From: Cinclus cinclus | Lineage: Eukaryota > Chordata > Aves > Passeriformes > Cinclidae | Length of the DNA: 64,000 nt | NCBI RefSeq assembly: GCF_963662255.1 | Contig: NC_085072.1 | Location: 3,137,001-3,201,000, forward strand | Direction: 5' to 3' | In this document: piece by piece, positions 17,401 to 28,200 of the stretch | Numbering within the stretch: position 1 is the stretch's first letter | Layout: the number at the start of each line of letters is the position of its first letter | The notes under the pieces: generated by a model | Databases searched by the model: none | What the model was told of the DNA's origin: nothing | The model's input: only the letters and a program-made list of their open reading frames with translations | Made by a program: the position numbers and the translations under genes

Positions 17401-20400
17401 AAAGCCTGGGGGTGGTTTTGGGGCTGGATTCTTCTCAGAGCCCCTGGAGCATCTCCAGCCCCTTCCTGCTCCCACTCTGGGGAGGATTTCAGCTTTTTTT
17501 GGAGCTCTGGGATGTGGCTGTGCAGCATCCAGGCGGGATCCAGCCTCCTCCTCCTCCCGGGAATTTAAGCCTAGAATAATCCCGAGCTCAAACCCTGCTT
17601 GAGTTGATGACAAAATCTAGACACCCAACCTAGATTAAAACATTCAGTTCCCACTCCAGACCCTTTTTTGGGGCACAGCAGGTAAGCGTTGGGGTGTCTG
17701 GGGAGGATTTGGGCAGCCCCAAGAGGCGGAGGAGGTGAATGAACCCCCAGGCTGGGCAATCATTAACCCTGGCAGGAGCCAGCCTGACTTTTCTCAGCAC
17801 GGTCAGACTTTACCCAACCCGCACCTTGAGCGCAGCCAATTAAGCAATTATTAACGAGCTCTCTTCTCGGAAGCTGCGCTCCTGAGGTTACCAGAGTCCA
17901 AAACATCCCCTTGGCCCCGGGGCTTCGCTGGGTGCTCGGGGAGAGAGCCATGGGGTTGGGCTGGGTGGGTTTGGGGTGGGCCTGGGGGTTTTTGGGGACA
18001 AGGGATGCGCTGAGGCAGAGGTGTGGTGTTCGCCTGAGCACCAAATGTGGTCCCCACCCCAAAACCAGGCTTTGCTCTGTGTCATTAATGGGGTCGTTTG
18101 TAAGGCACGAGAGGGAAATCGGGGAAATTCTGGCCTTGAAACCCCAAGGAAGAGCTGGAAACAGGGGAAATTCTCCCCCTGAGCTCCAGGGAAGCTCTGG
18201 AAACCAGGAAAATTCTGCCTCTGAGCCCTAGGGAAATGCAATTCTAACACTGAGCCCTAGGAAAGCGCTGGAAACTGGGGAAATGTCAGAATCCCCAAGG
18301 AAGCATTGGAAGCTGGGGAAATTCAGCCCCTGAGCCCCCAGGGAAATGCAATTCTAACCCTGAACCTCCAGGGAAATGATGGAAACCAGGGAAATTCTGC
18401 CCTTGAGCTCCTAGGGAAGGGCTGGAAACCGGAAAAATTCTGCCTCTGAGCCCCAGGGAAGCTCTGAAAACCAGGGAAATCCTGCCCCTGAGCCCCAGGG
18501 AAATGAAATTCTGACCCTGAACTTCCAGGGAAGCACTAGAAACCAGAGAAATTCAGCCCCTGAATGCCCAGGGAAATGAAATTCTGCCCCTGAACCCTGG
18601 GGAAGCTCTGGGAACTGGGGAAATTCTCCCCATGAACCCTGGGGAAGCTCTGGGAACTGGGGAAATTCTGCCCCTGAACCCTGGGGAAGCTCTGGGAACT
18701 GGGGAAATTCTGCCCCTGAACCCTGGGGAAGCTCTGGGAACTGGGGAAATTCTGCCCCTGAGCCCCAGGGAAGCTCTGGGAACTGGGGAAATTCTCCCCA
18801 TGAACCCTGGGGAAGCTCTGGGAACTGGGGAAATTCTGCCCCTGAACCCTGGGGAAGCTCTGGGAACTGGGGAAATTCTGCCCCTGAACCCTGGGGAAGC
18901 TCTGGGAACTGGGGAAATTCTCCCCATGAACCCTGGGGAAGCTCTGGGAACTGGGGAAATTCTCCCCATGAACCCTGGGGAAGCTCTGGGAACTGGGGAA
19001 ATTCTCCCCATGAACCCTGGGGAAGCGTTGGAAACCAGAAAAATTCAGCCCCTAAGCCCCAGGGAAATGCAATTCTGCCCCTGAACCCCCAAGGAAGTGC
19101 TGGAAACCGGGGAAACGCCAGCCCTAAACCCCAGGGAGTCTCCCCAAGAGCAGCAGCGATGCCACCCTGTCCCTTTTGTCCCTCGTGTCCCTTGTGTCCC
19201 TCTGCCAGCCTCCCGCAGGACGTGCCCAGCGCGGAGGTGCTGGAGCAGGAGCTGTCCTGGATGCAGGAGACGCTGTCACAGCTGGGCTCCCCCGTGGTGC
19301 TGTGCCACAACGACCTCCTGTGCAAGAACATCATCTACGACAGGACACGAGGTCTGTGTGCCCGGGGGTGTCCCTCGGGGCTGTCACCTCTGTCCCCCAC
19401 CATCCCTTGTGACGGTTTTTGTCCCTGCAGAGCACGTTCGGTTCATCGACTACGAGTACACGGGGTACAACTACCAGGCCTTTGACATCGGGAACCACTT
19501 CAATGAGTTCGCAGGTTGGGATGAGCTGGGGACATCTGAGAGCTCCAAAAGGACCCCTGGAGTGTCCCCAAACTGGCCTGGGGTGTCCCCAAACTGGGGG
19601 TGGAAGAGGGAGTTAAATCCCAGGGAGTTAAATCACAGGGAGTTAAATTCCCAGTCCTGGGGTGGGAAATGGGGTTTTCTGTTACTGGGGGTGGAGGAGG
19701 GAGTTTTATTCCCATTCCTTTTACTCCCATCCCCATGGTGAGAAATGGGGTGTTCATATCCCTGGAATGGAGGAGGGAATTAAATTCCCAGTCTTGGGGT
19801 GGGAAATGGGGTTTCCTGTTTCTGAGATGGAGGAGGGAATTTTATTCCCAGTCCTAGGTGGGAAATGGGGTGTTCCTGTTACTGGGATGGAGCAGAGTGT
19901 TTTATTCCCATTCCCATGGTGAGAAATGGGGTCTTCACATCCCTGGAATGGAGGAGGGAATTAAATTCCCAGTCCTGGGGTGGGAAATGGGGTTTCCTGT
20001 TACTGGGATGGAGGAGGGAGTTTTATTCCCAGTCTTGGGGTGGGAAATGGGGTCTCACATCCCTGGAGATGGTGGAAGGAGGTTTATTCCTATTCCCATG
20101 GTGGGAAATGAGGTGTCCTCATCCCTGGGAGTGGAGGAGGGAGTTGTGCCCCCTGTTCCAGAGTGGAAAATGGGGTCTCCTATTACTGGGATGGAGGAGG
20201 GAGTTGTACCCCCAGTTCCAGAGTGGAAAATGGGGCTGTCCTGGGGTCTCCTGATCCCTGAAGAATGGAGGAGGGAGTTGAATCCCCAGTCCCATGGTGG
20301 GAAATGGGGTCTCCCCATCTCTGGGGATGGAGGACAGAGCTGCACCCCGAATCCTACAGCAGGGAACTGGGCTGCCCGTGCTCAGAGCGGGGTCTCTGCA

Positions 20401-21859
20401 GATGGTGGGCACCAGGATTTCCCTGGGGTGCCATTCCTGGCTCCTCACCCCGAGGCTGATCCTTGCTTTGTGCCTGGGTGGGGCTGCGCTCTCCTCGCTT
20501 TGCCGTGCAGAATCCCATCCCCTGTGACCCTCCTGTCCCCCCGTGTCCCCCCCGTGTCCCCCCAGGTGTGAAGGAGGTGGATTATGGCCTCTACCCCAGC
20601 AAGGAGACGCAGCTGCAGTGGCTGCACTCCTACCTGCAGGCCTACAAGGAGCTCACCCAGGGGCACCCAGGTGACACCCAGGTGTCCGAGGAGGAGCTGG
20701 AAACTCTCTACGTGCAAGTGAACAAGTTCTCCTTGGTGAGTGGTGCAGGTGCAAGGAGCCAACCTCGCTCCAGGGCTGAAAACACAACCCAGGGGATGAA
20801 TTTTCCTCTTGGGCTTCCAGCTCACCTGACGAGGATGGGGCTGCAGGTGCCAGCCTGGGAGCTTGGGGACGTGTGGGACATGCTGTCCCATGGGGCCGGG
20901 CCCCCGGGCGAGGTCACAGGGGTGTGCTGGGGACAGCAGAGGTGTGTTTGGGACAGCGTGTGTCCGACAGCCGCGGCCTTGGGCAGCCCTTCAGAGGGCT
21001 GGGGTGAGGAAATCCTCTTTGGTAACTGCCAGGGGTGGCCCCAGCTGATTTTCTGGAAAATTCAGGTGAAATATCCTCTGTTCTCCTGGCTGGAGCTGCC
21101 AGGAGGGCAGCACAGGGGGTGGGACCCCGTGTTCAACACCCTCTCTGCTGCCATCCCTTGGGAGCAGCCTCTGCAAGGCACAAAAATCCCAGTGTGGGCC
21201 ATTCCCAGCCCGTGTCCTGTCCTTGTCACAGCCCTGGGAATTCCGGGCCCCAGCCAGGAGAGGCACGAGTGTTTCTGTCCCACGTTCCCTGATCCTTATT
21301 GTGCCCGTTGCAGGCATCCCATTTCCTCTGGGCGTGCTGGGGCCTGATCCAGGATAAATACTCAACCATAGACTTTAATTTCTTAAGGTGAGTCCACCTC
21401 ATTTGTTCCCAGTGGGAAATGAGCAGAGCAGGAGGATCCTGGTGGTCCCTGGGGAAGATCCTGGGGAGGATCCCGTGGAGGATCCCAGTGGTTCCATGGG
21501 ATGATCCTGGGGAGGATCCCAACAGTCCCTGGGGAGGATCCTGGTGGTCCCTGGGGAGGATCCCGTGGAGGATCCCAGTGGTTCCATGGGATGATCCTGG
21601 GGAGGATCCCAACAGTCCCTGGGGAGGATCCTGGTGGTCCCTGGGGAGGATTCCAGTGGTCCAACGGGAAGATCCTGGGGAGGATTCCGTGGAGAATCCC
21701 AGCAGTCCCTGGGGAGGATCCCGTGGAAGATCCCAGCGGTCCCTGGTGACACAAGTGGCTCAGAGCTGTCCCCTCTCCTCTGGCAGATATGCAAAGCTAA
21801 GGTTTAAACAGTACTTCAAGATGAAGCCCGTGGTCACAGCCCTGCAGGTCCCCAAATAA
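9970..21859 (+). CDS. ETNK2: Ethanolamine kinase 2 (8 coding exons)
   Basis: Exons: 9970-10182, 15861-16120, 17178-17315, 19209-19351, 19431-19514, 20566-20735, 21314-21387 and 21787-21859, giving 384 residues. The enzyme phosphorylates ethanolamine with ATP, the first step of CDP-ethanolamine synthesis of phosphatidylethanolamine in the cytosol. The kinase core is clear: HNDLLCKN (237-244, Brenner-type catalytic loop) and [20 protein letters not shown] (metal-binding Asp258 and Glu260). The N-terminus ends [20 protein letters not shown] before exon 2 ([14 protein letters not shown]). The C-terminus is [15 protein letters not shown]. The length is close to human ETNK2 (386). The position beside REN and SOX13 favours ETNK2 over ETNK1. 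The start is uncertain: in-frame ATG 10003 has a stronger Kozak context. The exon 3/4 joint has an alternative (AAG at 17301 to 19219) that would remove eight codons. The donors after exons 4 and 5 are weak. Confidence 0.95.
10271..10480. repeat. Exact 42-bp G-rich array in ETNK2 intron 1
   Basis: Five copies with a period of exactly 42 bp. Each has several runs of four G (GGGGCTGGGGTGGGG, then TTATGGGG), so the plus strand fits G-quadruplex motifs. It starts about 90 bp after the exon 1 donor, and the G-rich strand is the one in the ETNK2 transcript. Confidence 0.95.
11140..11290. other. Non-repetitive island in ETNK2 intron 1
   Basis: AT-richer sequence with TCATTAAAAATGTATTAATA, GCCAAGTG (NKX2-like core) and paired E-box-like CCATCTG/AGATGG. 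It has no coding potential. It could be an intronic regulatory element, from texture only. Confidence 0.25.
11433..11472. repeat. Poly(A) tract in ETNK2 intron 1
   Basis: About 30 uninterrupted A and then a broken continuation. No retroposon body or target-site duplication was recognised. Confidence 0.9.
11812..11877. repeat. (ATCC)n microsatellite
   Basis: About 16 tandem tetranucleotides, the complement of the (GGAT)n arrays elsewhere in the window. Confidence 0.95.
13190..13860. repeat. 64-bp higher-order minisatellite in ETNK2 intron 1
   Basis: GTGACACTGGTGACACTGG alternates with GAGCCAGCCCAGCG and GGGACATCAGAGCA linkers. The early part has a 64-bp period (GAGCCA at 13245, 13309, 13373). 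Long frames on both strands through the array are repeat artefacts. Confidence 0.9.
13910..14181. repeat. Polypurine (GAGGAT/GAAGAT)n tract
   Basis: About 270 bp of GAGGAT, GAAGAT and GGGGAT hexamers. Apart from the T in each GAT the plus strand is purine. The + frame would encode a run of Asp and Glu, which is a repeat artefact. It ends abruptly at the edge of an AT-rich island. Confidence 0.9.
14182..15358. other. AT-rich island in ETNK2 intron 1
   Basis: Composition switches sharply from GC-rich to strongly AT-rich with runs of TATTTA/TTTATA. Two related blocks (about 14521-15060 and 15061-15815) share AGTAATATTTATTACT-type sequence, a GATCCAAATTCT motif and a final segment beginning CCTGGTGGGATCAGCACGG, so the island arose partly by duplication. 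No coding frame of note was seen. It may act as a matrix-attachment-like or replication-prone region, but that is inference. Confidence 0.8.
15359..15728. repeat. Tandem repeat of about 75-90 bp before ETNK2 exon 2
   Basis: Four to five copies of a unit containing GACCTCAGGTTAAAATTTG, TGTTGGTCACGATCTAAATT and CACTCAATTTTGGGATCTT. The array ends about 130 bp before the exon 2 acceptor. Confidence 0.85.
16254..16750. repeat. 30-bp dimeric minisatellite in ETNK2 intron 2
   Basis: About 16 copies of 30 bp units of two alternating types (ATTCCCAGTTTGCCCAGTG and ATTCCCAGTCTGCCCACTG). Because 30 is divisible by three, long frames open on both strands. The unit also occurs upstream of REN at 277-360. 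Confidence 0.95.
17750..17890. other. Non-repetitive island in ETNK2 intron 3
   Basis: Unique sequence with GGCAATCATTAACC, GCCAATTAAGCAATTATTAA and related homeodomain-like cores between repeat tracts. No exon was recognised. A regulatory role is a guess from motif content. Confidence 0.2.
18100..19110. repeat. 42-bp minisatellite in ETNK2 intron 3
   Basis: The 18590-19020 core has a 42-bp period with GGGGAAGCTCTGGGAACTGG in each copy. More degraded copies extend to both sides. The 14-codon period opens long frames on both strands. Confidence 0.95.
19600..20350. repeat. Minisatellite of about 60 bp in ETNK2 intron 5
   Basis: About twelve copies containing GTGGGAAATGGGGTTTCCTG and GGATGGAGGAGGGA. 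The array occupies most of the intron between the FNEFA exon and the GVKEVDYG exon. Confidence 0.9.
21440..21748. repeat. Minisatellite in ETNK2 intron 7
   Basis: Nested copies of GGGGAGGATCCTGGTGGTCC and GGAGGATCCCGTGGAGGATC. The array lies between exons 7 and 8 and ends about 40 bp before the final exon. Confidence 0.9.
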
Positions 21860-22774
21860 GAACCACCCCGAGCTCTTCTGTCCTGGCCGTGTCCTCGCAC
21901 CCCCCTTGCCCAGCCCTGTCGGTGGCAAGGGGGACAAGAGGAGCTCTGCCCCGGCCACCACCACTTCCAGGAGAGCCTGGACATCCCCAAGACTGGACCA
22001 TGAGATGCTGGAGAGGACCACGGCCCCGGCGAGGCCCCAGCCCACGTGAGGAAGCCTCACCATCGCCTTAAAGCCGAGCTCTGCTCGGCCCCGGTGCCCG
22101 GCAGGTCCGTGCCCTGCTGGCACCGCTGCTGCTGCTGCCGGGCTGGCACCGCCCCGCTGTCCCCAAGGAGGGACACGGGGTCACCCCGTCTGCTCAGGTG
22201 CCCCCAGAGCTGCCCAGTCACTTTGTTGTGCCCTCTGTCCCCTCCTGCCCTGCTGGGTGCCACCCCCAAAGTAGCACCGGGACCCTCATGAGGGGTGGGA
22301 GCTGCAGGGAAAGGGACAAGGGCGCGTGGGTCACGAGGGTCTGGCACCAGTGGGGTGCTGCTGGTGGGCACCGGGTGTCCCCACAGCTGCCCCTGTCTGT
22401 CCCCGCTGTCCCCCTTAGCTTGGTGGCTTCCCCCCTCCCTGCCCCGTGTGCTGCTGGAGCAGCTCCCCAGCTCTGCCTTTGCCCTCTCCCCCAGGGTCAG
22501 GGGGGTCCAGGGGTGTCCAGGGGGTCAGTCCTGCCTGTCCCCACTGCTGTCCTCCTCCCTTGGCTGTGTCACCATCCCCGGGAGGAGCTGCCCCGCTCCA
22601 GGACCGGGCACAGCCTCACCTCCCTGCCCTGCTGAGGGTCACTGTCCCTTGTCTGGGCACAGGGACCGCCCCCAGAGCCCTGTGTCCCTGTCATGGCTGT
22701 GGGGACGAGGTGACTGTCCCTTGTCTGGGCACAGGGACCGCCCCCAGCTGGACCCAAGGCTGCTCTTGGTGCAA

Positions 22775-22780
22775 AATAAA
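22775..22780 (+). terminator. ETNK2: ETNK2 polyadenylation signal (AATAAA)
   Basis: AATAAA lies about 915 bp after the ETNK2 stop, followed by a GT-rich stretch (GGTGCTGGTAG, then GGGGGTGGTGG). This gives a 3-prime UTR of about 0.9 kb. Confidence 0.7.
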
Positions 22781-22957
22781 AGGTGCTGGTAGCGGGAATT
22801 TGGGGGTGGTGGATCTGGGGGCTTGTGCTGGAGCAGGGGCAGTGCCCCCAGGGTCTGGGAGTGCTCCTGTCCCTTCTGTACCTGGACATGTCCCCATCCA
22901 ACCCTCGTCCCCAGTCTGGTGAAGGCCAGGCCCCGCTCTCTGCTCCAAAAAGTCACT

Positions 22958-22963
22958 TTTATT
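22958..22963 (-). terminator. SOX13: SOX13 distal polyadenylation signal
   Basis: Minus-strand AATAAA, preceded on that strand by an AT-rich unique stretch (about 23100-23000) typical of the end of a long 3-prime UTR. Use of this site gives a 2.3-kb UTR that includes two minisatellites. It faces the ETNK2 signal about 180 bp away. Confidence 0.55.
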
Positions 22964-23224
22964 GTGCCAAGGGACAGGGGGAGGAACGATTGTAAACAGG
23001 GATGTGAAATATACAGGTTAAGTTACTCATAGTCTTATTAACAAAATAAAGCTCTATCTATATTTACAATCTTTAAAAAACAAAACAACAACAAAAAAAA
23101 AAAAGAAAACAAAGGGAAAAAGAAAAATAAATGGAAGAGAGACAGGAGGAGCTGCAGCTGTGGGGAGGGGGCACATCTGCTTCCAGTCCCTCTGCAGCAC
23201 AGCCCAGCCCAGCCCTGGAGCTGG

Positions 23225-23480
23225 GACCCCTCCCCAGGGACCTCTGTCCCTCCCATGGGACCCCTGTCCTTCCCAGGGACCCCTGTCCTTCCCAGGGACC
23301 TCTGTCCCTCCCATGGGACCCCTGTCCTTCCCAGGGACCCCTGTCCTTCCCAGGGACCTCTGTCCCTCCCATGGGACCCCTGTCCTTCCCAGGGACCCCT
23401 GTCCTTCCCAGGGACCTCTGTCCCTCCCATGGGACCCCTGTCCCTTCTCAGGGACCCCTGTCCTTCCCCAGTGACCTCCA
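23225..23480. repeat. 58-bp minisatellite in the SOX13 3-prime UTR region
   Basis: About four copies of a 58-bp unit made of GGGACCCCTGTCCTTCCCA and GACCTCTGTCCCTCCCATG. It lies downstream of the SOX13 stop on the minus strand. Confidence 0.9.
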
Positions 23481-23924
23481 CCCCTCCCCTGGGACCCTGG
23501 CCCTGGCACAGGGAGTTGGGAATAAATAAAGCACTGCCAAAGAGCAGGAGAGGAGGTGAGATGTCCCCTGGGATAAAGAACGTCCCCTGGGCTGTCCCCA
23601 CAGCCGTGTCCCCATGGCAGTGTCCCCAGCAATGGGACGCTGATGCTGCTGAGCTTTGGATCCCCACCCTGGTTTGGGGACAGAAGGAGAGGGGACAAGA
23701 GGCTGGTGCCCTCTGTGCAGCCTCGAGCTCGGGTGGCCGTGGCTCCCCCGGTGTCCCCAGCACGGTGACAGTCCCTGGGGTGTCCCCAGCCGTGTCACGG
23801 TCCCCGCGGTGTCCCCGGCTCGGGGCCTGTTCCCGGCTGCTGCCACAGGGAGGTGCCAGAGCCCCGCGCACGGAGAGACAGCGGGGGGGGGACACGGGCA
23901 GGGAGAGCGGCTGTGCGCAGCTGG

Positions 23925-24425
23925 CCACTGCACAGCTGGAATCTGTGCACAGCTGGAATCTGTGCGCAGCTGGACATTGTGCAGCTGGAATCTGTGCACA
24001 GCTGGAATCTGTGCGCAGCTGGACATTGTGCAGCTGGAATCTGTGCACAGCTGGAATCTGTGCGCAGCTGGACACTGCGCAACTGGAATCTGTGCACAGC
24101 TGGAATCTGTGCGCAGCTGGAATCTGTGCACAGCTGGAATCTGTGCGCAGCTGGACATTGTGCAGCTGGAATCTGTGCACAGCTGGAATCTGTGCGCAGC
24201 TGGCCACTGCACAGCTGGAATCTGTGCACAGCTGGAATCTGTGCGCAGCTGGACACTGCGCAGCTGGAATCTGTGCACAGCTGGAATCTGTGCGCAGCTG
24301 GCCACTGCACAGCTGGAATCTGCGCACAGCTGGAATATGTGCGCAGCTGGCCACTGCACAGCTGGAATCTGTGCACAGCTGGAATCTGTGTGCAGCTGGA
24401 CACTGCAGAGCTGGACACTGCACAG
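23925..24425. repeat. Hairpin-forming array in the SOX13 3-prime UTR region
   Basis: About 29 units of 15-17 bp ordered in a 49-bp higher-order pattern. Most copies contain GCACAGCTGGAATCTGTGC, in which GCACAG and CTGTGC can pair around a 7-base loop, and every unit carries CAGCTG. It is transcribed with SOX13 if the distal poly(A) site is used. Confidence 0.9.
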
Positions 24426-24676
24426 ACACACCTGGACACCCCTCATGCACAGCCACACCTCACCCCAACCCCTCCAGAACTGGCTGTTACCAGAGCAGGG
24501 CCATTTTTCCCAATAATTCCTTTTTTTTTTTTTTTTTTTTCTCTAATGGCCGCTATTGCTCCCTCCCTGTCACCCTGCAGGGCTCAGGTGGAGCCCAGAT
24601 TTAAGGGACAGGTGCCCAGGGACAGCTGGGCATGTCCCCCCCGAGCGGGGGCTGGCAGGACAGGAACAGCCCCCGC

Positions 24677-24682
24677 TTTATT
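24677..24682 (-). terminator. SOX13: SOX13 proximal polyadenylation signal candidate
   Basis: Minus-strand AATAAA in a unique context about 540 bp after the SOX13 stop. Its use would give a short 3-prime UTR without either minisatellite. Confidence 0.4.
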
Positions 24683-25221
24683 CCCAAAGTGGGCCAGAGC
24701 TGCCGGGAGCACAAAGGGCCCCGAGGAGCCCTCGGCTGGAGCCAGGGCCAGGCTGGAGCTAAAATTGGCTCGGTGGGAATTCGCTGGCAGGCCCCAAAGA
24801 GCGAGCAGGAAGCGCGGCAGGGAGGTCACACCAGGACAGAGAAGGGACGAGTGTGTCCCCACCCCATGTCCCCAGTCCTTGTCCCGCAGGTGAGGCTCTC
24901 CAGGACCAGCAGGTGCAGCAGGGCTGGGAGATGCTCTGGAGGTTCCCTGCACCCCGAGACCCTCAGGTGCCCCTCAGGGATGACAGCGCAGCAGCCGTGT
25001 CACCAAATCTCCGAGCTCAGTGGCCTCAGCTCCACGTGCCACCCAAAGCAAGACCGATCCAGTCCTCGCCACCCAAAAAATTCCAGGTGCCCGCCCTCGT
25101 GGGAACCCCTGTGCTTGCAGGCAGCTCTGCTGTGGCTGAGTGCCACCCCACCAGGACGTGCCGTGCCCTCCTGGTGGTGGCAGCCAGCCCTGCCACCCTC
25201 TCTGCTGTCCCCCTGTCCCCC

Positions 25222-28200
25222 TCAGTCTGTCAGCACCACCAGCTCGCCGTCACTCTTGTCTTCGCCCTCCGAGTCCTCGTCCTCGCTGTAGCGGTACATG
25301 TCCCCCTCGGCCACCGAGTGCCCGTCGTCACCGGCGTCCCCGTCCTTGAGGCTGCGGGTGTTGACGATGACGGGCATGGTGGGGTCCACGCTGCGGGGCA
25401 GGTAATGCTCCAGGAGGGGAGGGGGCAGCTGGACGCCCACCGGCCGTGGGTACAGCACGTCCGAGGAGCTGGGGGGCACCTGGCTGCCCTGCGGCCTGTG
25501 GGACACGGCGGGTGGACAATGAGGGGTCAGGGGTTTCCCTCGGTCACCCAGGGGGACATTCTGGGGGGGTAGGTGGGCACCAGCCCCATAAACATCATGT
25601 GGGCACCAGCCCCATAAATATCAGGTGGGTTCCAACCCCGTGGGCACCAGGTGAGGACCTGCCCCATTGACGACAGGTGGGCACCAACCCCACGGGCACG
25701 AGGTCAGCACCCACCCCATTGGAGCAGATGAGCACAAACCCCATGAGAACCAGGTGAGCACTTGCCCCAGTAAAGCCAGGTGAGCACAAACCCCATGGGC
25801 ATCAAGTGAACATCCATGTCACTAGGTGAACACCCACCAATGTTACCTGGTCACCGTGGGCACAAACCCCGTGGCAACCAGGTGAGGCCACAGTCATGTC
25901 ACCAGGTGAACACCCATGGGGACCAGGTGGGCACAAACCCCATGTCACCAGGTGAACACCCCCCAGTGTCACCAGGTGAACATTCATGGGGACCAGGTGA
26001 ACCCTCCACCCATGTCACCAGGCGAGCACACGCGTCACGAGATGAACACCCGCCCACATCGCCAGGTGAGCCCCACCCCAGCACCACCCCTCAGATCCTG
26101 GGGACACATGGGGTGTCCCTCATTAATTAATTAATTAATTAATTACCCTATCAAGTATCCCTGCCTGGCGTCCTGGCGCCGGTTCCTCATCAGTGCCTTG
26201 TACTCGCCCACGCGCAGCCGCTTGCCCTCCACGATGCAGGTGCGCTTGGGCCGGGGTTTGTATTTGTAATCCGGGTATTTCTCCAGGTGCTGCCGGCTCA
26301 GCCGCGCCTGCTCCTCATAGTACGGCTGCTTCTCCTGGTTGGACATGGATTTCCAACGGGATCCTGCGTGGGGAAGGAGCAGAGAGTCCTCACACCCTGC
26401 CTGAGCGAGGTGATAAACCCATCCTGAGATTAATTGGTGCTGGTGGTTGATTAATGTATGAGTGCTGTTAATTAATGTCATTCCTTGTGAGGATAGCACT
26501 TGGATTTACACATGTGCTGGTGGGAGCCACGTGCTGCACCTGGTTCTACCAGAATATTGGGAACAGCTGTCCTGACTTCCCCTGGGCACCTCCAGGGATT
26601 CACCCCCTCATTCCCTGACCGTCCCCTGGGCACCTCCAGGGATTCACCCCCTCATTCCCTGACCGTCCCCAGGCACCTCCAGGGATTCACCCCCTCATTC
26701 CCTGACCGTCCCCTGGGCACCTCCAGGGATTCACCCCCTCATTCCCTGACCGTCCCCGGGCACCTCCAGGGATTCACCCCCTCATTCCCTGACTGTCCCC
26801 AGGCACCTCCAGGGATTCACCCCCTCATTCCCTGACCGTCCCCTGGGCACCTCCAGGGATTCACCCCCTCATTCCCTGACCGTCCCCAGGCACCTCCAGG
26901 GATTCACCCCCTCATTCCCTGACCGTCCCCTGGGCACCTCCAGGGATTCACCCCCTCATTCCCTGACCGTCCCTGGGCACTTCCTGGGATTCATCCCCTC
27001 AATTCCCTCATCTTCCCTAAACACCTCCAAGGATTCATCCCCCCAGGTCCCTCCATGGTGATTCAGAGGGGCCCTGCCCTACAATTTTGTTCCCATCCCT
27101 CAGAGGGATGGAGAGGGAATCCCCAGTCCCAGGATTTCTTTCCCATCCTTCCTTGAGGATGCAGTGGAGAACCCTGCCCCAAGATCTCATTCCCATCCCT
27201 CCAGGGGATGCAGAGGGATCCAGCCCCGGGATCTCACCCAGGATTTTGCTGATGCTGGAGTTGTGCATGTCCGGGAACGCCTGCAGGATCTTCCTGCGCT
27301 CATCCTTGGCCCACACCATGAAGGCGTTCATGGGACGTTTGATGTGGTTGTTGTTCCGGGACTCTGGGAAGTGCCGGGAGCCTGGGAAGGACACCCGGGG
27401 TGAGCAGGAGCGGGAGCAGGGAGTGAACCCGGGCTCTCCGCGGCGCTCCCGGCCGTGCTCACCGTCCACCTCACAGCTCAGCAGAGCCTCGTCCAGCCGG
27501 TGCCCGGGGGTCTCCTCCATCCGCTCCTTCACCGGGGAGGAATCGATCCCGACAGGCTCCTGCAGGACAGCGGGGTCAGGAGCCAGCCCCCAGCCAGGGG
27601 ACGGCTGTGGCTGGTGACACTGGGGTGGCACAGGGGACGATGACCACACAGAGTGACCCTCACCTTGCGATAGGGGCTGCTCAGGGACCCCTCCATGGTG
27701 GCACCGTGGCCGTGCAGGAGCTGCCGCGCGTCGTGGATGGCTTTGGTGATGGCATCGCCCTCTCCCAGGAACCCTGGAAGGACACGAGGACCCTCAGTGC
27801 CAGTGGTCACCTCGCTGACCCCATGGGGACCATCAGTGCCAGTGGTCACCTCGCTGACCCCATGGGGACCATCAGTGCCAGTGGTCACCTCGCTGACCCC
27901 ATGGGGACCATCAGTGCCAGTGGTCACCCCACTGACCCCATGGGCACCATCAGTGCCAGTGGTCACCTCGCTGACCCCATGGGCACCATCAGTGCCAGTG
28001 GTCACCCCACTGACCCCATGGGCACCATCAGTGCCAGTGGTCACCTCGCTGACCCCATGGGCACCATCAGTGCCAGTGGTCACCTCGCTGACCCCTCAGA
28101 GCACCATCAGTGCCAGTGGTCACCTCGCTGACCCCATGGGCACCATCAGTGCCAGTGGTCACCTCGCTGAACCCTTGGGCCACCCCACTGACCCCTCGCA

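Noticed and set aside
23038..24604. Frames of 472 and 449 residues on opposite strands
   Set aside because: They coincide with the 58-bp and 15-17 bp arrays in the SOX13 3-prime UTR region, and both strands are open at once.
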